Shown one piece after another: positions 23,777 to 34,478 of a DNA stretch of 64,000 nucleotides. Source of the DNA: Usnea hakonensis. Lineage: Eukaryota > Ascomycota > Lecanoromycetes > Lecanorales > Parmeliaceae. Every line of letters starts with the position of its first letter. The first letter of the stretch is position 1. The position numbers were made by a program, and so were the translations under genes. The DNA lies in contig BLJB01000157.1 in the NCBI GenBank assembly GCA_013423325.1, forward strand, positions 24,345-88,344, read 5' to 3'. The notes under the pieces were generated by a model. The model ran no database searches. It had not been told where the DNA came from and saw only the letters and a program-made list of their open reading frames with translations.

Positions 23777-25578
23777 CTACGACCATGATATCCTATCATC
23801 ACGCGTTAGCAGAACCCCAACCAAATTCCGTGAAAGACTTACGCCAGCATGATCCCTGCTCCCACGGCCATCGCAACGAACTGATATATCGTCTTCTTGA
23901 CTTCCGCCCTCTTATTCGGGCCAGTCTCTAACAACTCCGGAATCACCGCCACGGTCCCAACGTACAGGAATGTCCCCGCTGTAAAAGGGAGCAGCATGTC
24001 GCCCCAGCACAGTCCCGTGCCCGCTAATCCTTTACTCCCAATCTCGCCAGACGTAGCATCGTTACCGGATTTTCCAAACTCTTGGACTGCAATTCCCAAG
24101 CAAGTACCCAGAAAAGCTCCCAGAGCTGTAAGGAATTGCGCGCCCATGGCCATCTTCTTGGAGAAGCCTGATTGGATTAGTAATGCGAAATCACCAACTT
24201 CATGAGGGATCTCGTGGAAGAAGACGGCAACTGTGGTTGTCGCACCGAGAGTTGGAGAGGCGTAGAAGGAGGATGAGAGAGCAAGACCGTCGGTGATGTT
24301 GTGGGTGAAGTCTGCGATTAGGTTGAGGTAGGCAGACAGTTTGATAGATGCGGAAGGTTCTTTGTTCGAGGCGCCTCGGATTTCTTCTTCTGTCTTCGAG
24401 GAAGGCTTGGTGAGCGCTGGGATGGCTTTTTGTTCTCTCACATTCTGAGCTGACTGCCGAGGCCTAACGCCTTGTATGATAAACTTGGGCTTTTGGCCTT
24501 CAATCACTTGCGCTGATGCTCCTTCAAATACCTTACTGGCGCCATGAATCAGCGTCGTTGCTTCAATTAAGGGGGTGCGAGAGTCTTGGAAAGCTGCTTC
24601 GTAAGCCTTCCAAAGAGCGATTTGCATGACTCCGCTGTCTGGGTCTTCCTCGAGTACTTCCTCCAGCCAGCGATCGGCTCGTTGAGGCTCTTCACACTTG
24701 CACAGCTTCCGAATAGATTCAGCAGGCAAGTGGAGCACACTGATATCGCTGGTAATAGACTCAGAAAGGGACTTCTTCTTGCGAGACTTTACGCTTCCGT
24801 TTGCGGCCGCCCGCTTTGCCCCGCTGGTCACCGCCGTCGATGGAGGCTCCTTTTCTTCCTCCTTCACTACCACTTCGTGGCTATGGCTATGGTCATGACC
24901 GCCTTCGCCTCCAGTCGCTATCCGTAGGCTCTTGTCCATGGCTACAAATGTCAAGAATCCAACCATAATCGCAACGCCGAGGAGCAGGTTCTTATTTGGC
25001 TCTACTATCACAAAGCGGGCATGATCCGGAGCAGCTTCGCCTAAAAATATCTCAGGTAAGAGGTGGAAAAGTGTGTCGCCAAGCAATCCTCCAACGGCGA
25101 AGGCGACCATAATAGAAAGGGAGGAAGGATCAATGTTTGGGGGGCATAGCGCCAGTAGAAAATCTGAGTGGCCTAGCATTAGCAAATGAAGTCGTCATCA
25201 CAGCTGGCTGCAATCACTAACTTGGTGGTCCGGAAATGTATAGAGTAGCAAGGAGAGCGTTGACAGCCGGAGACCCTGGGAACAGTTGCTCGAAGACATG
25301 TGCAGTCCAGCCTGGCGTCTCGGGGCTCGTTGCGCGCTTGTGGAAGTTCAGGTCTTGGACTAATGGGCATTCCTTTGCACAGTCAGCTTTTGGAGCTCAT
25401 AGCCCATGGCTGCTTCAAAATTCCGTGTGCCCAGCGGGCAGATGCCTACTTGAATCGCGTCTTCAATATCCGTGACGCTCATTTGGGCAACGTTCTTTGC
25501 GACAACAGAGCCTGCAACGGCTGCTAGAATGGCCATAGATAGTAAGGGTCGCCATCGTGGTCTCCAAGCTACCGCCAT
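23777..25578 (-). CDS. ZIP-family zinc transporter (KE4/SLC39A7-like)
   Basis: Zinc transporter of the ZIP family, LIV-1/KE4-type, normally in the ER or Golgi membrane, exporting zinc to the cytosol. The model is complement(join(23777..23792, 23843..25172, 25222..25372, 25450..25578)), 541 aa. The N-terminus has a hydrophobic signal-like segment (MAILAAVAGSVVA). Then come LLGDTLFHLLPE in an early membrane segment, a His-rich loop (GGHDHSHSHE), and the diagnostic metal-site helices HNITDGLA and HEIPHEVGDFA. Four more hydrophobic segments close the protein. The short last exon is supported by a GTAAGT donor, a CTAAC branch site and a five-residue ending after GIMLA. It is divergently arranged with NOP16, with about 195 bp between the start codons. 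Confidence 0.9.
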
Positions 25579-25773
25579 TTCCGAGGTTGCACGTGTAGCG
25601 AATGGCCAGAAGAATTCTGAGTGCGAACACAGCTGTCCGTATTCCAGGGGTCCGATAGGGCTGAGAATCGCGCCTTTCCATTCTAGTCAAATTATCCCGA
25701 CCCTAGAACTTTCACTTTTACAGCACATTTGAAACCACTATCGCAAAAACCCTGTCGCAGATATCCCACAACT
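25579..25773. promoter_or_regulatory. Divergent promoter between ZIP transporter and NOP16
   Basis: 195 bases separate the two start codons, so both promoters must overlap here. I see no strong TATA element. This is inferred from layout only. Confidence 0.5.
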
Positions 25774-26516
25774 ATGGCACGTCCTTTACAGAAGAAGAAA
25801 AACAAATCCTCCCTCCACCGTGTCCGCCAAAAGCCCAAATCCAAGCACATCAACATCAAAAGCAACCCCATCGTTGCGGCGAATTGGTAGGACTCCCCAT
25901 CCTCTCATCTGTAGTAAACTGCTCTGAGTTAATACTCCACAGGGACCAATCCCTCACCCTCTCCCAAAATTACCGCCGTCTAGGCTTATCCTCCAAACTA
26001 AACGCCTATACCGGCGGCACAGAAATCAAGACCAATTCCGCAACCCCAGAAAGCCGGCGCAGAGACACCTTATCAATACCAACATCCCACAAGACCTCAG
26101 AACTGGGTACGTCCGAGGTCAAAGTGACGAGAGATCCCGAAACCGGCGCAATTATCAGTGTGCAGCATGAGAAGAGCGAAGAGCGAGAGAATCCATTAGA
26201 TGACCCGTTGAACGAGATTAGTGATTTGGATGAGAATGCAATGGGGGATAGTGCTGGAGGTATAATTCCAGAGCTAGAAGAGCAGGCTACACGTAGCAGG
26301 CCAAAGCGGCCTCGGATGCAGAGTCAGCGAGAGAGGGAATGGATAGAGAGGTTGGTGGGGAGGTGGGGTGATAATTGGGGTGGCATGGTACGGGATAGAA
26401 AGTTGAATCCTCAACAACAGAGTGAAGGGGATTTGAAGAGGAGGGTAGGGATCTGGAAGAGTGGGAAGAGCAAAGGGCAGGAGGAGGGAGGGGGTTGGGA
26501 AATGGAAGCTGGCTGA
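25774..26516 (+). CDS. NOP16: Ribosome biogenesis protein Nop16
   Basis: Nucleolar factor for 60S ribosomal subunit assembly. The model is join(25774..25886, 25943..26516), 228 aa. The conserved start reads MARPLQKKKNKSSLHRVRQK, continues to NPIVAANWD across the 56-nt intron, and then SLTLSQNYRRLGLSSKLNAYTGG, all typical of the Nop16 family. The C-terminus has the family block MVRDRKLNPQQQ before a Gly-rich basic tail. An acidic Glu/Asp stretch sits in the middle. It converges on the peroxin gene with a 66-bp gap. Confidence 0.92.
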
Positions 26517-26582
26517 AGGTCTTTATGTATCCAACTATGATATAGACGGATGCAACTAAATCTTGGTTTAATGGCTAGGGTT

Positions 26583-28145
26583 CTATATACCTGTATCTCT
26601 GAAAACTTTACGTCTTACCATCCTCACCCACCTTCGTCTCCTCCACTCGCCCATCTTGCTGTTACCACCGTTCTCCTCCCATTCCTTTGACTTGCCCTTT
26701 CCTGTTGGCTTAGTCTCATATGGCCCTTCATCCAGCGCAAGATCAGTGACCCATCTTTCGCCTTCAATCTCTACCTCAACACTCTGCACCATTCTCTCCT
26801 CCACCCAATCCCGACTCGCCAGATCAAGCACCCATTTCTTATCTCCCCACTCCCAGCTGCTTGGAGGCGCCACATCCTCAAAAAATCTGGTCCCTTTTGG
26901 CCGATCGCCAGATATGCGCTGTGGGGAGAGCGGATCGTATGGTGCAGGGCTGAATATCCAGCTTTCCCATTCGCCATTCTGTCCGCCTTTTCTGCGCTGC
27001 AACTCGAATATCTCGACTTCGCGTGTCTCAGGCGGAGCATCAAGCACTATGTCATGCGATATCCACGCATCAAGCCAAGACTGTGCGGTCTGCTCGTGAG
27101 GTGCCAAATGCTCTTTGTGATTGGAGAGGAGGAGCTGCTGGATGGAAGGATGACCGAGAGCGATGCTTGTCCAACACGCCAAAAGACAAACAAGGCGCCA
27201 AGGTAGCAGATGAGATATTATGAAGAGAAGGCAAGTTGCAATGAATAAGAAGAGGAAAATTGTAGACGACAGCGGCTCGTTAGAAAAGTTTGTAGGAGGT
27301 GTGACATATCGAAGCACAATATCGTGAATGGTGCTGAAGTCATCCATGCAGTTCTGGAGATCTCGCATGTTGCGAAAAAAGTCTTTCGACATCTCGCCAG
27401 CGGGCTTGATGGTGCGTGGTGGGGCTAGAGGTGGGCCATTCACAGAGTAGGATGCAGAGTGGGTAGATGAGACAGGTGGTGGAGGATGGCGGGCTAGGTA
27501 GGCTGGTACCATGACAAAGAGAAGTGCTGCAGCCACCGGTATGACAGCAAGAAGGTAGGGATCTAAGCAGACGAAGGTGCAGACAGCGAGAAGGGATAGG
27601 GTATGGGTGGGTGTACGCCATGTGAAGAGACGCTCGAGACGATTTTGGAAGACGAATACTACTCCAACCCTACAGCGATATTAGCAACCCAGACTCAATA
27701 CTTGGAACAAAAAGACCTGCCTTGCGTTGAATCGGCGAAAGTTGTTTGTCATCAAAGGAAGAGAAAAGCTGGGCCTGTTAATGTATTTCGACGAGCGCAC
27801 ATCAGGGGGCAAGTCCAGCTCTTCGACCTCTTCCTCCGGTATGACCTGCTGAAGAAGCCTACGCCGCCGACGCTTAGCACGCCATGCTTTGAAGGAAGAC
27901 TTCAAGATTGCCATTGCTCACTTGGCGAAGAGACGGTCCTGCAACGAGTACCCATATTCTTTGCTGCCTGAGCCAGCAGTATCATGGAGCTTTTCTTTCA
28001 ATTTCTCTTTTGATCCACTGAGTGAGTCTTTGAGTCTCTCACGCTTGCTCTTTGGATCAGATGATGGGCTGTCGCTGCCTAAGACCCCGATAACTGGAAT
28101 AGGCTCCTCCCGATTGACGAAGGCATCGGGTGTGTAGTCGTCCAT
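26583..28145 (-). CDS. Pex28-32 family peroxin with DysF domain
   Basis: Integral membrane protein of the Pex24/Pex28-Pex32 family, which acts at ER-peroxisome contacts and controls peroxisome number and size. The model is complement(join(26583..27669, 27721..27858, 27922..28145)), 482 aa. Family block NNFRRFNAR leads into VGVVFVFQNRLERLFTW, then hydrophobic segments (LLAVCTFVCLDPYLLAVIPVAAALLF and a second pair near SSTIFLFLFIATCLLFIISHLL). The C-terminal half is the dysferlin-like part, with WESWIFSP and SWEWGDKKWVLD, the usual W-x-W pattern. The second intron only keeps frame if it uses a GC donor (AAG|GCAGGT), with a normal branch site (GCTAAT) and TAG acceptor. Confidence 0.88.
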
Positions 28146-28310
28146 GACTGCAATTGCTGTCAGGCATCCAAATTCTAATCATTCGCTATTTCGGGCGGTC
28201 ACAGCCCCTTTAGAAGCCGTATGCAGCTCTGATACTCTTGCTTCGCCTGGAGTTGATGATCTTTTGATTGGCGCCCTCTTTGTCGGTCGACGGAGTACTC
28301 GTATATACGA

Positions 28311-28893
28311 CCACCCTGGGATATGCACCATTAGGGCTAGGGCTTTCCCCAGTAGATAACACATATTCGAGCCTCCTACCTTGTTATTCTACATACAATT
28401 GAGCTCTATAGCCGGCAATATGACTGAGAATATTACGACCGTACACTACATTTGCGAGGGTTCCAATTCTGAAATTATAAGGCAATACAGGGCTAATTAC
28501 TACTCCAGATACTCCTAATAACTTCCCCCTCGCATATCGCTGTCCTTAACTTAATAACGACGTCATTATCCAACACAGGCAGTCCGATACTATGAGATAG
28601 GGGGGTGGGTATGCTTTTAAGGCCCAGGGTCTCTTTTTGGGGTAGAGAAATGGCCATGTGAGAAGCATGCAAATTACCATATAAGAAGCATTCAAATTAC
28701 CATGCGTAAAGCATGCAAATGGCCATATAAGAAGCATTCAAATTACTATGCCTAAAGCATGCAAATTACCATACATAAAGCATTCAAATTACCATGCCTG
28801 AAGCATTACCATTGCCATTGCAGAGAGTATTCATTGCCTACCACCAAATTTGGGTGGGAAGCCCTAACCCTGATGGTGCATATCCCAGGGTGG
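28311..28893. mobile_element. MITE-like element with 38-bp terminal inverted repeats
   Basis: The left arm 28311-28348 begins CCACCCTGGGATATGCACCA. The right arm 28856-28893 is its reverse complement at 35 of 38 positions; the three differences are transitions. The 583-bp interior has no credible coding frame and carries a 23-bp satellite array. This suggests a non-autonomous DNA transposon. I see no clear target-site duplication, so the ends may extend slightly or be eroded. Confidence 0.7.
28663..28810. repeat. 23-bp satellite array, alternating two unit types
   Basis: Six full units of 23 bp run from 28663 to 28800, plus a partial unit. The consensus is AAGCATKCAAATTACCATAY followed by three variable bases. 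Odd units have CATGC and even units CATTC near the start, giving a 46-bp higher-order period. A diverged partial unit precedes the array. It is too regular, and too free of unique spacers, to be anything but a tandem satellite. Confidence 0.85.
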
Positions 28894-30206
28894 TGCATTT
28901 CCGGGTGAAAACGAGTAAGTGTTACTCCTAGCGCTTGTTACGAATACGAGGCCAATACGGGGATCAATGCGTTACACTGGCACCACAAGTAATTATTGGG
29001 CCTACTTACTGAGGAATTCAAAAGGGGAGAGTGACACACGGTGTCTACAGGAAATGATGGCCATAGTACAATGCCGCGTTGCAGAAATCGTCTGAGTTGG
29101 AAACAAACAATGCCAAAGACCCCACAGCGACCTGCTCTGCGAGTATTGTCAAAAAGGGGTCGATCTTACTGCAGCTATCAACTCGTTGCTTTGCGACCGA
29201 AACTTTATCGCTAGATCATACAGTCGGGTGAAGACATACTGCATTTCCAAAGGCTTAGTAGCAGCCCATCCGTAATTCTCAAAGCTCAGGTCTCTCGGAT
29301 AGACACCCTACACGGGTAATGCTCTACAGGATGTGCCGCGCCTATTCTGTCTGATACACCCGTTCGCACCTATAGGTACGTAAGCCTTCTCGGTATTGAC
29401 GTCTATTCTGCTCGTCACAAGTCGTTCTGAAGTCAAATTGCCGTACGATGCAGGCCAGTATCACCCGTAGCTCAGTTATCACAAAACCCTGCGCGACATA
29501 ATTTCTTGGTCTGATCTCCAAAGCCAGTAAAGCTTCTTTCATTAGTTGAACCTCATCGCCACAATCGGCGAGCCATCGTTTAGGGAGGAAATGGTCCGGT
29601 CAAACCCAATAGGCTGGTGCTTGATGCTTTTCAGTGTGAAATGTAAAGATTGCCGCAGTTTCTTTTGTCGGGCACCGATATCTTTGGTCGTTCAAGGTCT
29701 ACGCTCGGACTACCCGCACGGCTGCAAGGTCCTGAGGGAAGAGGTGCAAAGCTTGTCTGATGACAGATGTGGTTCATACAAGGTGAATGGTGAAATGGCA
29801 TTGCTCCTTCAGCAGAGATGGCACCGCCGAAATTCAGATTGTTTAATCAGATACTCTGGAGAACGAACAACACCTCGAAAGCAGAGCGCAATGTGTTTCA
29901 TCGAGATTTGGGAGGAACGTACGGACGTTGTACCTAAATTAAATATCTGATGAGGTGATTTGTGATTTTAGGGGCCATCTTCGGAGATTTCACTCAAGCC
30001 TACAACATAAGTACTCTACCTTACCTTACTTAAGGTAAAGGGTATCCTAGATAAGCTACTTTACCTGGACCAATGGCATTGTAAAGTAGCGTCGAAACGG
30101 CTGTTTCAAACAGCTAAGGTAACTCAGGTCGTCCACCATCGCTGGGCGAGTCGTCAAGGTAGCGCTACTCCATAGAGAAATTGAGACAACGAAGACTGAC
30201 TGGAAG

Positions 30207-31372
30207 ATGGATATCGATGGCGTTGCACTTGTCGCAGGAGCAGGTAGGGCCCAACTGTCTAAATTTTCCCAACGTACCTTTCGCAGACTTGGCTTCAGCG
30301 CGATTCATTCACTGTATCGAATGAAACGGCATGCTCATCTCCGGTTTGACAGGCAGCGGCATCGGCCGCGAGGTTGCCTTGACTCTGGGCTTCTTGTGGA
30401 GCTCATAAACTTATCTGCGCAGACATCAGCGTGGAAGCTGCAAGACAGACTGCTGAAATGAGCCTTTCCCACAAGGCTGGGCATCTCACCCAGTTGAGAG
30501 TAGTCGCTATGCATGTCGATGTGACAGATAAAACTAGGGTTCAACAGATAGTCATTGACGTTAAATCGCTATTCGGCCGGATAGATTACACTGTGAATAC
30601 TGCTGGCGTAGGCACAAGTATACCAGCTGTTTATTACACTCTACAGTTAACCCGATTCAAGTTGGAAATGCAATTTCTATTTCTTACGATGCTTTGCTCC
30701 ATCGTCCGGGCTGTATCTAGCTGACTATATTACTTGGTGTAGTCTGGCGCAATTGACCAGACGGAGATTGCCTCAATGCCCTTTGAGGAATACCGGAAGT
30801 TGGATGAAGCTCACAATATGGGATATTTCTAGTGCTTACGGGCGGTCTTTGAGAGCATGCTACAGCGGGTGCCACTGCCACGGTCTATTCCTGTCATCGG
30901 CCGACCAACAGTGTCCTCTCCTCGGCACATGAGCAGAGGCTCCATTGTCATTCTTACATCGCTTGCATCAGAGAGCACATTTTTGAGGGTGAAAACCTAC
31001 ATTCCGGTAAAGGATCCCCTCAACAGGCTTGTGCAGACAGATGGTAAGTTTACAACAGCTCTACAAATCATGGGATAAAAAAGCAGCTAATAATGAGAGC
31101 CCAAAAGCTATTGGAAACGCGGGCAAAAGTATCCGTGTCAACGTGGTTACAACATCTTATGTGTCTGGTCCAATGATGAAGACATTCCTTGACCAGGCTC
31201 TAGCAGTCAAAGAGTCAATGCTGGGAGATCTAGCTATGCGACGACTGGTCGATCCGGAAGAAGTCGCAGATGCCTGGTATTTCTGGCCTCTACTTCGGCT
31301 AGAGGATCTTCCCGCTTCCCTCTAGTTTATTGTGCACGACCATTTTTGGAGGCTAGCTTACCTGCTGAATGA
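30207..31372 (+). pseudogene. Decayed short-chain dehydrogenase/reductase
   Basis: Classical SDR of the Rossmann type, disrupted. The start MDIDGVALVAGAG is separated from GSGIGREVALTLG by an apparent intron (about 30243-30349), giving the GxxxGxG cofactor motif. Just after it, one extra base near 30390 shifts the frame. The second fragment contains ICADIS, VDVTD, and the NTAG motif. A TAG at about 30830-30832 interrupts MGYF-CLRAVFE. Further on, SIVILTSLAS and YIPVK (the YxxxK catalytic pair) are recognisable, as are VNVVTTSYVSGPM and RLVDPEEVADA. After that another frame change occurs near 31276, and the last frame ends at about 31372, overlapping the ATG at 31369. At least three lesions make a functional enzyme unlikely unless the sequence has errors. 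Confidence 0.75.
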
Positions 31373-31434
31373 GCTCAACGAAATCTCCATTGACAATATC
31401 TATTCATTCCCTCCTACCGCAATACTTATCCACC

Positions 31435-32796
31435 ATGCCTTGGTCACAAGTTGCCCCGGGAAGCTTCCAGCGAGCAATTGGGGAGAATGAACTCTTCCTC
31501 AAGGCAATTGGCGATTCCGGCCACAGCATAGGTCGCGAGCACTGGGCTATCAACTCCATCGCCTCTTTTACACTCACAGGCTCTCTCCTCAAAGAGGACC
31601 TCCCATCTCTTTTCCTCAAGGCGTGGAAAATTCTACGCTTCAATCATCCAAGCATAGCTGTTCAGACACTTGATGACCAATGTTTTGTTTACACGATCCC
31701 AGACTCAACGGCTCTTAATCAATGGGCCACCGAGACCTTTCATATCGTTGAGGATAAGGTCGCAGACGACCTGATTCCCCATCTCAAGCCCAACGACTAC
31801 GCAACCCTCACATACCTACCCAAATCCAATGAGATTTTAGGCCACACGTCACACTGGCGAACAGATGGTGTTGGTGTGGTACTTCTCATCGAGGCCTTAT
31901 TTGACCTTGTTGCCAAACCCGTTCTCCCAGAACCTCACACGCTATCCTGGGGTCAAGAAACTGCTCGGCTTGCGCCGGCAGTCGAGGATGCAGCGGAGCT
32001 ACCAATCGTACCGACCGACGCCATCAAGTCCATGAGTCAAAAGTATGTAGAGACATTCTACCAAGCAGCGGGCGCAGTGGGCATTCCTTACCAAGGAGAA
32101 GCTGCTACACTTCCAAGCGGTACGCGCTCCTCCCGTGACTTCTTCAGCCTCTCCGAAACAAAGGTCATCATCAGTCAGTGTAAAGCCAAAGGCATCTCGG
32201 TAACATCCGCGGTGCACGCTTCAATTGCCGCAACGAACCACATCCTCGCCTCTGTGGAGATGAAAACAAGGCATTATACCAGCACCATTCGCTTCAGCCT
32301 TCGTCCCTACCTGCCGGCGCCATATTCCACTCCTGCATATGCCAGCGGTCTCTATACTACGGGTTGGATGAAAACTGTCCCTGCCTCAGCCTCTTGGAAT
32401 GAGAACGCCAAAGCCTACAATGATGAATATCGTAAAGGCTTGAGCAAAGAGTACATCGAATCACATAGGGAGTATGCACTTAGCCTAGGTAATCTAATAC
32501 GCAATATGCCACAACCTCAAGAGCCTCCCAGCGATGTCGATATCAGCAGTATTGGTATTGCCGAAAGTCTGATCGAGCGCGTAAAGGGAACGCAGGACAG
32601 AGGAGTGGAGATTCAAAGCGTGTCTGTGGGAGTCGAGATACTGACCAGACAGTGCGTCTGCTTCGTCTGGACTTTCAGAGACCGGCTCAATTTCAACCTT
32701 GTTTACAACGAGAGCTTCCATGATGAAAAAGATACCGCTTTGTTCTTGCGGACACTGAAGGAGATCATGCTCAAGGAACTTGCTGTGGAGGATTAG
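31435..32796 (+). CDS. Tri3-like (15-O-acetyltransferase-type) acyltransferase
   Basis: Probable acyl-CoA-dependent O-acyltransferase of the fungal family that includes trichothecene 15-O-acetyltransferase-type enzymes. The acceptor is unknown. 453 aa from ATG 31435 (MPWSQVAPGSFQRAIGENE), preferred over the in-frame ATG 31369 because family members begin with this W-x-x-V-A-P-G block and it sits in a CACCATG context. The catalytic HxxxD is seen as SHWRTDGVG around residue 145. Later blocks include SVHASIAATNH-like AVHASIAAT and a C-terminal NLVYNESFHD segment. The gene is single-exon and intact. It directly follows a decayed dehydrogenase on the same strand, which suggests the remains of a small metabolic cluster. 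Confidence 0.78.
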   Translation: MPWSQVAPGSFQRAIGENELFLKAIGDSGHSIGREHWAINSIASFTLTGSLLKEDLPSLFLKAWKILRFNHPSIAVQTLDDQCFVYTIPDSTALNQWATETFHIVEDKVADDLIPHLKPNDYATLTYLPKSNEILGHTSHWRTDGVGVVLLIEALFDLVAKPVLPEPHTLSWGQETARLAPAVEDAAELPIVPTDAIKSMSQKYVETFYQAAGAVGIPYQGEAATLPSGTRSSRDFFSLSETKVIISQCKAKGISVTSAVHASIAATNHILASVEMKTRHYTSTIRFSLRPYLPAPYSTPAYASGLYTTGWMKTVPASASWNENAKAYNDEYRKGLSKEYIESHREYALSLGNLIRNMPQPQEPPSDVDISSIGIAESLIERVKGTQDRGVEIQSVSVGVEILTRQCVCFVWTFRDRLNFNLVYNESFHDEKDTALFLRTLKEIMLKELAVED

Positions 32797-33769
32797 ATGC
32801 TTTTCTCCTGATTCGCGCTGATCATTATTTACCCACATAGATCGCATTCATTACTCCATCGCAGAAACATGTCGAGGATGATCGATCACTTATCCTTCGT
32901 TGAGCCCTATTGCCAACCTTACTACTAACACGCTAAAGTCCGAAGGTATCTCATAGAGCCAGAACAATACTCACCAATTCGAGGCTAATTTCGCGCTCGT
33001 CTCAAGCAGTAAAACGTGCTGTTCTGGTTGAACTTTCAGCAACAGGCAAAGGTATCACCTGCCCATAATAACGCGCGAAACCACAGATAAGGAAATAGAA
33101 AAATCCACATCCCCACAGGATCAACGCCCTTGGTAATCGAACTAAGATGATCTTAGATCCCTCCGCAAAGACGACCAACATAACAAGCATCCGCTACATC
33201 CTACCTTCATCCTCTCCCTCCATGCCCCCCTAACCCCCCAACCCTTTCCTCCAAAGCCCACAACCGTATCCGCCCTACCTAATCCCTTCTCAAACACTTA
33301 GCCATCTCTCCATTCCCCCACCTCCTCACCAACCCAAACAGCTCCCTGCAATCCGCTCGCGTTTTTCTCAGGAACCCTACTTCCTCTACAGAATACCTAT
33401 GAAGGGTATAGCAAATGAGATACCGAGAAATGTATCCCCTCGATTGTAGATGAGGGATAAAGTAACATGAGGTGATCGGATAGGTAGATAATATGTGTAT
33501 ATTTATATCGACTAGCGGTTCTTCGGTAGTGTGGTTCGGTTCGATTCGACAGTGTACTGTGGGTGGGTGTGCTTGACGTCTGTTATGTGCAGAAGAGCCT
33601 CGAATGTGATTTTCAATTGGTTTTCGTTATCAAAAGAAGCAGTGGTCCTCGAGACGAGCGAAAGACACGTGCGCCCTTTATCATCTTGGCCTGAATAGTG
33701 GTAGTCGTACTATCAAAATGCGACGCACGACGAAGAATCAAACCACAAAGGATTTATAAAAGATCTGCG

Positions 33770-34168
33770 TTACAAATCTCCCTCGAAATAAATCCTGCCG
33801 ATCACTAAACCCGTTCGAATTGTTGTAATCCCTCTTGCAGCTAATAGCTCCTCTAGCCAACAAGAAGTACCGTACCTTTTCTTTTTCACCCCGTATAGCA
33901 AACCCGTCGAACGAGGAGAATTCTTGCCATCAACCATTGTCAGCACCCCGATATATTTCCAAACAAGCTCACCCTTATCATAGTAAGTAGGATTGGCTAT
34001 TCTACTTTGACGGAGCGACGGGCGCTGAAACTGGCTGACGAGTTCTTGGACGTTGGGAGCGGCGAAGCGGGACTGGACGGCGATGGAGGCGCCAGTGATC
34101 TGGGTAGCGGAGTTGTTAGAGAGGGATTTGAGAGTGTGTGGTTGATGGGGATGACAGGTCGAGAGCAT
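33770..34168 (-). CDS. Hypothetical protein, 132 residues
   Basis: Intact ATG-to-stop frame on the minus strand. I recognise no domain. The middle contains an aromatic stretch (NPTYYDKGELVWKYIGVLTMV) and the N-terminus is Ser/Thr-rich, which might serve as a targeting region. There is no membrane segment. It is isolated from other genes. It could be real or a chance frame. Confidence 0.3.
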   Translation of the reverse strand: MLSTCHPHQPHTLKSLSNNSATQITGASIAVQSRFAAPNVQELVSQFQRPSLRQSRIANPTYYDKGELVWKYIGVLTMVDGKNSPRSTGLLYGVKKKRYGTSCWLEELLAARGITTIRTGLVIGRIYFEGDL

Positions 34169-34478
34169 AATGTTATATCGTAGTGGTAGAGGCAGAGCTA
34201 GGGATCACGTGACTGGATGCATCACCCTGCTGATAGAGTATGCATAGTGACGGTAAGACCAACTCATCGTGCGCGAGTTGTGTATTAGGAAGCTTAGAAC
34301 TTCAAAGAAAGGCAAACATGGTGCCCGCGTCCGAGTCATTATCTACGCTGTTGGTCCAGCTAAGGTTGTAGTGGTCAACGAGTTGAAGGCAGATACCGGC
34401 GGGTGCCGAGACAGCTGTGAAAATGCATGATTGGGAAAAACTTGCCACAACAGTAGCGCTTTTGAAAACTTTTATCGC

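Larger units (their letters stand above)
28146..30206. other. Gene-poor region containing a TIR element
   Basis: Most of this stretch has no gene. The 583-bp inverted-repeat element is annotated separately. A 134-codon open frame at 29546-29950 (+) contains a Cys-rich VKCKDCRSFFC segment but shows no family I recognise. A short palindromic ACCTTACTTAAGGT lies near 30020. Confidence 0.45.

Noticed and set aside
28663..28810. 23-bp repeats resembling a CRISPR-like array
   Set aside because: Units are contiguous without unique spacers, in a eukaryotic genome; it is a satellite inside a TIR element.
31369..31434. 22-residue N-terminal extension of the acyltransferase
   Set aside because: The ATG at 31435 is in a better context and matches the family start; the earlier ATG overlaps the pseudogene end.
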